Source: Lishizhenia sp. (GTDB taxonomy: Bacteria; Bacteroidota; Bacteroidia; Flavobacteriales_D; Crocinitomicaceae). From it: DNA of 10,935 bases. The position numbers and the translations under genes are program-made. How positions within the stretch are numbered: position 1 is the first letter of the stretch; every line of letters starts with the position of its first letter. Below, piece by piece: positions 6,815 through 10,935 of this stretch. The notes under the pieces are model-generated. The model did no database searches and was not told the origin of the DNA. It was given only the letters and a program-made list of their open reading frames with translations. The stretch is from positions 1 to 10,935 of the forward strand of contig SKHH01000045.1 of NCBI GenBank assembly GCA_007117055.1. The letters are read 5' to 3'.

Positions 6815-6822
6815 CAAAAATA
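6815..6822 (-). promoter_or_regulatory. Candidate promoter -7 box (TATTTTTG) for the amidase gene
   Basis: TATTTTTG on the minus strand is a perfect TAnnTTTG match, 92 bp before the amidase ATG. It would give a leader of about 87 bases. The region is AT-rich, so chance matches are likely; TAAGTTTC nearer the gene is a weaker alternative. Confidence 0.3.
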
Positions 6823-6842
6823 ACCTTTCCTTTATTATTTTT
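6816..6842 (-). terminator. AT-only inverted repeat after the O-antigen-ligase-like gene, weak terminator candidate
   Basis: On the minus strand AAAAATAA (6835-6842) and TTATTTTT (6816-6823) form an 8-bp inverted repeat with an 11-base loop, starting 4 bp past the upstream gene's stop codon. The stem has no G:C pair, so termination would be weak. It overlaps the candidate amidase -7 box. Confidence 0.25.
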
Positions 6843-6846
6843 AACT

Positions 6847-8397
6847 TCAAGTCTTTAAAAAAGGTAAAAAACCAATAAAAAACCCCACAAATGTTACACC
6901 TTGTTGTGTTTCTAATGTATCCTCGGTCATACAGGACATCACCATAATAAGCACAAAAAAGAAGCCAACCCAATTTCTATCAACAACTACCCGATGAAAG
7001 AGTAATGAACAAAGTATTAGAAAAGTAATCAATCCAAAAATCCCAAAAGCAACCCAAAATGATATAAATTGATTATGAGGTCTATCCCATAAGTGAGAAG
7101 ATAAATTAGAATTTGATATGTTGAAATATCGATTCATTTCCTGTATGATATCTCCATTACCGACACCAAACAACCAATTTTCTTTTATTAATTCAAACGC
7201 AACATTCCAAAATTCTAATCTTTGTAATACCGAATTACCATCAGGAGATGCTCCTGCTTGATAACTATGTAATTCTGAACGAAATTCCTCTAACCGAGAC
7301 CAGGAGCTTCCTGGCCGCTGATAAAAAGATGCTATTCCATTTTCCACATGAAGAATATCATCATCTGTCAGTTCTAGCATTCCTTCTTTATCTTTTCTTA
7401 ACCCTTTTGATGTCAAGTACCTATATAATGTGTTTTTTAATGTGTGACCTTTTTTATCTTTTCCTGAAAAATCCATTTGTGATCGTTGATTCCAAATCTC
7501 CTGTACCTCTTCATCCACAATATAAACAAAAACGGGGCTCCCTCTTTCCATACGCGAATTTGATAAATCATGATAATATACATTTCCTGACAATGAATAT
7601 TTATCAAGATCTGTTTTATTCAAATTATGTTCTACTGGTCCAAAAAATGAAAACCCAACTGAGATTAAACCCGCTAAAACACCTATTAATCCAATAGCTC
7701 CAATTTTTCTACTCCACGAGTGATTGAGGTAAGAAAAATGAATAAAAAGGGAACTAATCAAAACAGCTAAATACGAAAGAGTGGCGCTTCCTACTTGTGA
7801 CAACAGGGTATAATAACTGAACCATAAAAACAATGCCACCCCAATGATTTTGAACTTAAAAGTAGCTTTTTCAAAAAACACATAATGTAAGGAAATAGCA
7901 GCGCCAAATGAGATTAACAAGCCATACCGTATATGAGATCCAAATCGAGACATATATCTTAAATCACCTAGTAATTCTCCTCCAGTAACAAAAAATGACA
8001 CTACATTTAATATTGACGTCAAAAGCAACATGCTTAAAAAAGCCCCCAAAATCAACCTTATGTATTTTTTCTCTAAAGGCTTTGCAATCAAACCTAATGG
8101 AATACTTAGTAAAGGTAATTTGGTTCGAACATCCGAAAGTGCTTCCATGGAATTCTCAGAATAAAAAACACCGAAAACATGAAACAAAAATAATACAGCC
8201 ACGAATACGAAGATAACATTGGTTTTTAGGAGTTCCCAATACGCTTTATAGTTACCTTCAAGCAGTAAATTAGCAACAAGCCAAATACTACCTATAGACA
8301 TAAGTACTTTGTTAAAGGGAAGTCCAATTACTAAAATTAACGCCCCTACAAAATGAAGAAAGGAATGTACTTCAAATCCAAAAAGTCGATTTAGCAT
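6847..8397 (-). CDS. O-antigen ligase / polymerase-like polytopic membrane protein
   Basis: This is a 516-residue inner-membrane protein with about ten or more predicted helices. About eight lie before residue 252 and the rest after 440. The C-terminal part resembles the Wzy/WaaL O-antigen ligase domain: QRLEFWNVAFELIKENWLFG followed by VGNGD, then RPHNQFISFWVAFGIFG, where His441 fits the conserved histidine of the large periplasmic loop. GSHIRYG (about 153-159) supplies a basic residue near the first loop. Such enzymes transfer or polymerise undecaprenyl-linked glycans at the periplasmic face. The loop is unusually long, about residues 252-402. It holds a soluble segment with PVFVYIVDEEVQEIWNQRS, GKDKKGHTLKNTLYRYLTSK and ENGIASFYQ. 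I recall this as a conserved feature of Bacteroidota homologues. The ATG lies 9 bp after the stop of the S41 protease gene, so the two are co-transcribed. The acceptor glycan or lipid is unknown. Confidence 0.82.
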   Translation of the reverse strand: MLNRLFGFEVHSFLHFVGALILVIGLPFNKVLMSIGSIWLVANLLLEGNYKAYWELLKTNVIFVFVAVLFLFHVFGVFYSENSMEALSDVRTKLPLLSIPLGLIAKPLEKKYIRLILGAFLSMLLLTSILNVVSFFVTGGELLGDLRYMSRFGSHIRYGLLISFGAAISLHYVFFEKATFKFKIIGVALFLWFSYYTLLSQVGSATLSYLAVLISSLFIHFSYLNHSWSRKIGAIGLIGVLAGLISVGFSFFGPVEHNLNKTDLDKYSLSGNVYYHDLSNSRMERGSPVFVYIVDEEVQEIWNQRSQMDFSGKDKKGHTLKNTLYRYLTSKGLRKDKEGMLELTDDDILHVENGIASFYQRPGSSWSRLEEFRSELHSYQAGASPDGNSVLQRLEFWNVAFELIKENWLFGVGNGDIIQEMNRYFNISNSNLSSHLWDRPHNQFISFWVAFGIFGLITFLILCSLLFHRVVVDRNWVGFFFVLIMVMSCMTEDTLETQQGVTFVGFFIGFLPFLKT

Positions 8398-8406
8398 AAG
8401 CTATTC

Positions 8407-10047
8407 TTATGGTTTTAGAATAGCATTATAACGATTTAAATCAGAAAGTATTGCAATCGCCTCCTCAAGGGCCTTATCATCACGAAAGGCATGCATAATC
8501 CGACCATTTTGGAAATAATAACGTGATACTATTTCGTTTTCAGCCAACGCAATTATCTGATCCTTAAACAAGTCTACATCTTTTTCCTTTGAAGCCCTTA
8601 ACTTTTGCATCAATGCTTGGTATTCTTTTTCAATTAGTTCATCATACCCCTCAGCTCTTGCAATATCAAATAGTTCAGCTAATTTTTCTTCGGATCTAGT
8701 AGCGTACTTAAAGTCTTTCTCTAAAATATAACTTCTTAATTCATTCCATTGATTATCTTCAAGTTTAAATTCCTTAGGAGCTGAAATAGAAGGATTTTCA
8801 CGCGAAAATTTAGTTGCGAAATCAAACACAATATTTTCCAACAATAACACTGCGGTAATTTTCGCTAATTCTTCAGACTCTGTTTTTATATCTGGTTCAA
8901 TACCTCTTCCATCAATAACCTCTCGACCATTTTTAGTTTGAAAAACAGTTATCAACGAATCTGGAACCTCATCAACTCTTCCGTCATACTTGTGATAATA
9001 ATCGAGCTTTTGAACACATCTTCCCGAAGGTGTATAATATCGTGCAATGGTTAACTTCATTTTAGAGCCATACTTTAAATCGAGTGTACGCTGAACCAAC
9101 CCTTTTCCGAAAGAAGTGTTTCCAACGACAACCCCACGATCTAAATCTTGCAAAGAGCCAGATACAATTTCAGATGCTGAAGCGGATGTTTCATCAATTA
9201 GCACTACTATAGGGATTTCTATATCTAATGGTGCATTTTGAGTTTTGTAGGTTCTATTTTCCTCAACAATTCTTGCTTTCGTCTCAACTACTTTTTGCCC
9301 TTTTGGCACAAACATATTTACAATATTAACAGACTCAGCCAAAAGCCCACCACCATTTCCACGTAAGTCCAAAATCAACTTTTCCATTCCTTCTGCTTTT
9401 AGTGTTTCAAATGCTTCCGTAACACTTTTAGACGCTGTTTGTGTAAAGGAGTTAAGCTTGATATAACCAATCCCATCCGCCATCAAACCACTATAGGGCA
9501 CATCTGGCATTTTAATTTCATCTCTAGTCACCTCTACCTCTCCAACTCCAACAAATGGTCTATCATATTTTAATACGAAAGAAGTCCCTTTTGTTCCTTT
9601 TAAAGCTGTCGAGACTTCTTCTGTGGACTTACCTTTCATATCCTTACCATCTATAAAGAGAATTATATCTCCTGCCATCAATCCAGCTTGTTCGGCGGGA
9701 TTATTTTCATAAGGCTCTGCTATTACAACATAATCATCTATTTTTCGAATTAGTGCGCCAATTCCACCATATTGACCTGTTGTCATCATTCTGTAATCCT
9801 CAATGTTAGCCTCATGATAAAAAACAGTATAGGGATCAAGTTCTGCCAACATAGCATCAATCCCCGCTTTCGAAATCGCACCAGTTCTTGGCTCATCTAC
9901 GTAATACTTTTCAAGATTTAGGTAGATTAAATCTATTAATTCTAAATTTTTAATTACTTCGAAACCATTGCTCTGAGCAATCGAAAAAGTAAATGGAAAC
10001 ACCAATAAGGCTAATACAATAATCTGTCTTTTCAGTCGATTCATCAT
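8407..10047 (-). CDS. S41 family C-terminal processing peptidase (CtpA/Prc type)
   Basis: From the ATG at 10045-10047 this is a 546-residue exported serine protease. A signal peptide occupies residues 1-24 (MMNRLKRQ, hydrophobic core, SIAQ). After a helical region (YYVDEPRTGAISKAGIDAML, DPYTVFY) comes a PDZ domain at about 85-165, containing GQYGGIGALI and NNPAEQAGLMAGDIIL. The S41 catalytic core spans about 185-360. The Ser-Lys dyad is Ser290 (in TSASASEI) and Lys315 (in TSFGKGLVQ), 25 residues apart as in E. coli Prc, with Gln319 nearby. A charged helical C-terminal region of about 150 residues completes it. These enzymes recognise protein C-termini in the periplasm and process envelope proteins. 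Two adjacent ATGs (10047, 10044) lie just after rnpA. An in-frame ATG at 10080 would overlap rnpA by 23 bp and put a charged stretch before the signal peptide, so it was not chosen. Confidence 0.94.
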   Translation of the reverse strand: MMNRLKRQIIVLALLVFPFTFSIAQSNGFEVIKNLELIDLIYLNLEKYYVDEPRTGAISKAGIDAMLAELDPYTVFYHEANIEDYRMMTTGQYGGIGALIRKIDDYVVIAEPYENNPAEQAGLMAGDIILFIDGKDMKGKSTEEVSTALKGTKGTSFVLKYDRPFVGVGEVEVTRDEIKMPDVPYSGLMADGIGYIKLNSFTQTASKSVTEAFETLKAEGMEKLILDLRGNGGGLLAESVNIVNMFVPKGQKVVETKARIVEENRTYKTQNAPLDIEIPIVVLIDETSASASEIVSGSLQDLDRGVVVGNTSFGKGLVQRTLDLKYGSKMKLTIARYYTPSGRCVQKLDYYHKYDGRVDEVPDSLITVFQTKNGREVIDGRGIEPDIKTESEELAKITAVLLLENIVFDFATKFSRENPSISAPKEFKLEDNQWNELRSYILEKDFKYATRSEEKLAELFDIARAEGYDELIEKEYQALMQKLRASKEKDVDLFKDQIIALAENEIVSRYYFQNGRIMHAFRDDKALEEAIAILSDLNRYNAILKP

Positions 10048-10057
10048 TTTTTTGTAT

Positions 10058-10447
10058 TTAAATAGAATTTGAAACCTCATTCACTAAACGCTTTAAAATT
10101 AAGATAATTTTCTTTTCAATTTCAGCATAACAGAGTATTTCATCGCTAGAATAAATCAAAAACAGCGCCAATTGTTTATTATTTGCCCCCAAATACTCTT
10201 CTAGTAAAGATTTATTGAGGCGTATAGCCTCTTTGATTCGTCTTTTTAATAAGTTTCTGTCTGGTGCTCGTTTGAATTTTTTCTTTGGCACCGATACGGC
10301 AATTTGAAAAGTTGTACTTGAAGGGATCTCGTGGGCTAAATAAAACAGTCTCATCGGATAAGCTTTCACCGACTGTTTTTGATTAAAAATCGATTCAATC
10401 GCTTTTTTACTGCATAGCTTATATGACTTTCCAAATTTATTGCTCAC
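10058..10447 (-). CDS. rnpA: Ribonuclease P protein component
   Basis: This 129-residue basic protein assists the catalytic RNA of RNase P in removing the 5' leader from precursor tRNAs. The N-terminus (FGKSYKLCSKKAIESIF) matches the family pattern. The RNR motif, which contacts the RNA, is seen in KRAPDRNLLKRRIKEAIR at about residues 59-76, with Arg64-Asn65 and the paired Lys/Arg residues intact. The length is typical. The start is GTG at 10445-10447; no better start exists upstream, and the next Met (codon 32) would delete the conserved N-terminus. A perfect -7 box ends only four bases before the GTG. The S41 protease gene follows 10 bp downstream. Neither rpmH nor yidD, common rnpA neighbours in many bacteria, is present in the window. 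Confidence 0.95.
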   Translation of the reverse strand: MSNKFGKSYKLCSKKAIESIFNQKQSVKAYPMRLFYLAHEIPSSTTFQIAVSVPKKKFKRAPDRNLLKRRIKEAIRLNKSLLEEYLGANNKQLALFLIYSSDEILCYAEIEKKIILILKRLVNEVSNSI

Positions 10448-10451
10448 GAAG

Positions 10452-10459
10452 CAAAGGTA
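10452..10459 (-). promoter_or_regulatory. Promoter -7 box (TACCTTTG) for rnpA
   Basis: TACCTTTG on the minus strand is a perfect TAnnTTTG element in the 47-bp gap between thioredoxin and rnpA. Only CTTC separates it from the GTG start. If used with normal spacing, transcription would begin at or next to the start codon. The -33 region is T-rich without a clear TTG. Confidence 0.5.
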
Positions 10460-10494
10460 GTCAAAATAAACAGAGGAAAACTCAGCTAGTTCAG

Positions 10495-10797
10495 CTATAA
10501 ATGATCTTGAATAATTTTTTGCAGTTCATTTTTTGGAAGAACGCCAGAGGAACGCCAGACAATTTCTCCATGCTTAAATAATAAAAAAGTAGGGACACCA
10601 CGAACTTTATATTTAGTTGAAGTTGCAACATTTTTATCCACGTCCACTTTTAATACTCGTAACTGATTTCCAAAATGATTTTTTAGCTCGTCAATAACCG
10701 GTGACATTGTGTGACAAGGACCACACCAAGCTGCATGAAAATCTACTAAAACAGGAGTATCACCGTTAATAATCTCTTTAAAAGCACCCATACTCAT
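10495..10797 (-). CDS. Thioredoxin-family protein
   Basis: This 100-residue cytoplasmic thioredoxin has no signal peptide. The fold is recognised from TPVLVDFHAAWCGPCHTMSP, with redox cysteines 25 and 28 and the buried Asp before the active site. The cis-proline segment GVPTFLLFKHGE and the final strand/helix WRSSGVLPKNELQKII are also present. It would reduce protein disulfides using thioredoxin reductase. It lacks about seven N-terminal residues of E. coli thioredoxin, a short form common in Bacteroidota. The residue after the active site is His (CGPCH), where Lys is usual, and Trp of the VDFWA motif is also His. The ATG at 10795-10797 directly follows the stop codon of the upstream partial gene (TAGATG), so the two are probably translated from one message. 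Confidence 0.92.
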   Translation of the reverse strand: MSMGAFKEIINGDTPVLVDFHAAWCGPCHTMSPVIDELKNHFGNQLRVLKVDVDKNVATSTKYKVRGVPTFLLFKHGEIVWRSSGVLPKNELQKIIQDHL

Positions 10798-10935
10798 CTA
10801 TTTTTTTTCCTTATACTTTTTAATTGCATCTTTTTTATAGCTACTAAAAAAGTTCATCCAAATCAATCTACCACCCCGAAAAGTGATTGGGGCCATTAGT
10901 ATTAAGACGGCCAAAATATTTATAATATACACCCA
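10798..10935 (-). CDS. C-terminus of an unidentified membrane protein (5' end beyond window)
   Basis: Reading the minus strand in the frame of the TAG at 10798-10800 gives 45 open codons to the window edge. The residues are WVYIINILAVLILMAPITF, then RGGRLIWMNFFSSY, then a lysine-rich tail ending KKYKEKK. One membrane helix followed by a basic, probably cytoplasmic end is visible. I do not recognise the family. The stop codon abuts the thioredoxin ATG, which supports a real coding region and an operon. Confidence 0.5.
   Translation of the reverse strand, partial: WVYIINILAVLILMAPITFRGGRLIWMNFFSSYKKDAIKKYKEKK

Noticed and set aside
6776..6973. 65-codon minus-strand frame over the end of the ligase-like gene
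   Set aside because: It is out of frame with the ligase-like gene, covers its last conserved helix, and runs into the AT-rich gap without any start signal.
7248..7697. 149-codon open frame on the plus strand
   Set aside because: It lies wholly inside the O-antigen-ligase-like gene on the other strand, has no recognisable domain, and the minus-strand protein has clear family motifs across the same bases.
10048..10080. Earlier ATG for the S41 protease
   Set aside because: It overlaps rnpA by 23 bp and would place an extra 11 residues before an otherwise standard signal peptide; the ATG pair at 10044-10047 fits better.
10478..10498. Short repeat AGCTGAACTAGCTGA after the thioredoxin gene
   Set aside because: The direct and inverted copies are only 4-6 bp, partly inside the stop region, and no T-run follows at the right distance for a terminator.

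Overview
The window reads as a chromosomal segment from an AT-rich member of the Bacteroidota, most likely a Flavobacteriia-type marine or aquatic bacterium; I cannot fix the family. The reasons are several perfect TAnnTTTG elements, the characteristic -7 box of this phylum, upstream of genes; signal peptides ending in 'FGQ', 'FTQ' or 'IAQ'; weak Shine-Dalgarno sequences; an ECF sigma/anti-sigma pair of the Bacteroidota kind; and protein families (S41 protease next to rnpA, an O-antigen-ligase-like protein with a large loop, an amidase with a SPOR tail) typical of the group. No tRNA, rRNA, CRISPR array, insertion sequence or phage gene was seen.

All genes but one lie on the minus strand, so the layout is best read from right to left. 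At the right edge is the 3' end of an unrecognised membrane-protein gene (10798-10935). Its stop codon abuts a thioredoxin gene (10495-10797). After 47 bp comes a three-gene run: rnpA (RNase P protein), an exported S41/CtpA-type protease, and a polytopic O-antigen-ligase-like protein, with gaps of 10 bp or less. Next come three genes that look independently transcribed: an N-acetylmuramoyl-L-alanine amidase with a SPOR domain, an SSB paralogue, and a small secreted charged protein ending at a strong intrinsic terminator (4792-4823). Then follows a tight cluster: a membrane-anchored zinc ribbon, a four-helix membrane protein joined by a TGATG stop/start overlap, and cysS (cysteinyl-tRNA synthetase).

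The only plus-strand gene is a sodium/bile-acid-symporter-like transporter (1444-2415), convergent with cysS. It is divergent from an ECF sigma factor gene (714-1199), whose end overlaps by 8 bp the start of a single-pass anti-sigma-factor-like protein. That last gene runs off the left edge.

The window is mostly housekeeping (tRNA processing, tRNA charging, DNA binding, redox) mixed with cell-envelope functions (peptidoglycan hydrolase, periplasmic protease, surface-glycan ligase/polymerase, envelope-sensing sigma system). I found no clear new defence or mobile system. The points most worth a second look are the palindrome over the start site of the zinc-ribbon/cysS operon, the apparently leaderless rnpA mRNA, the soluble insert in the O-antigen-ligase-like protein, and the orphan small secreted protein.
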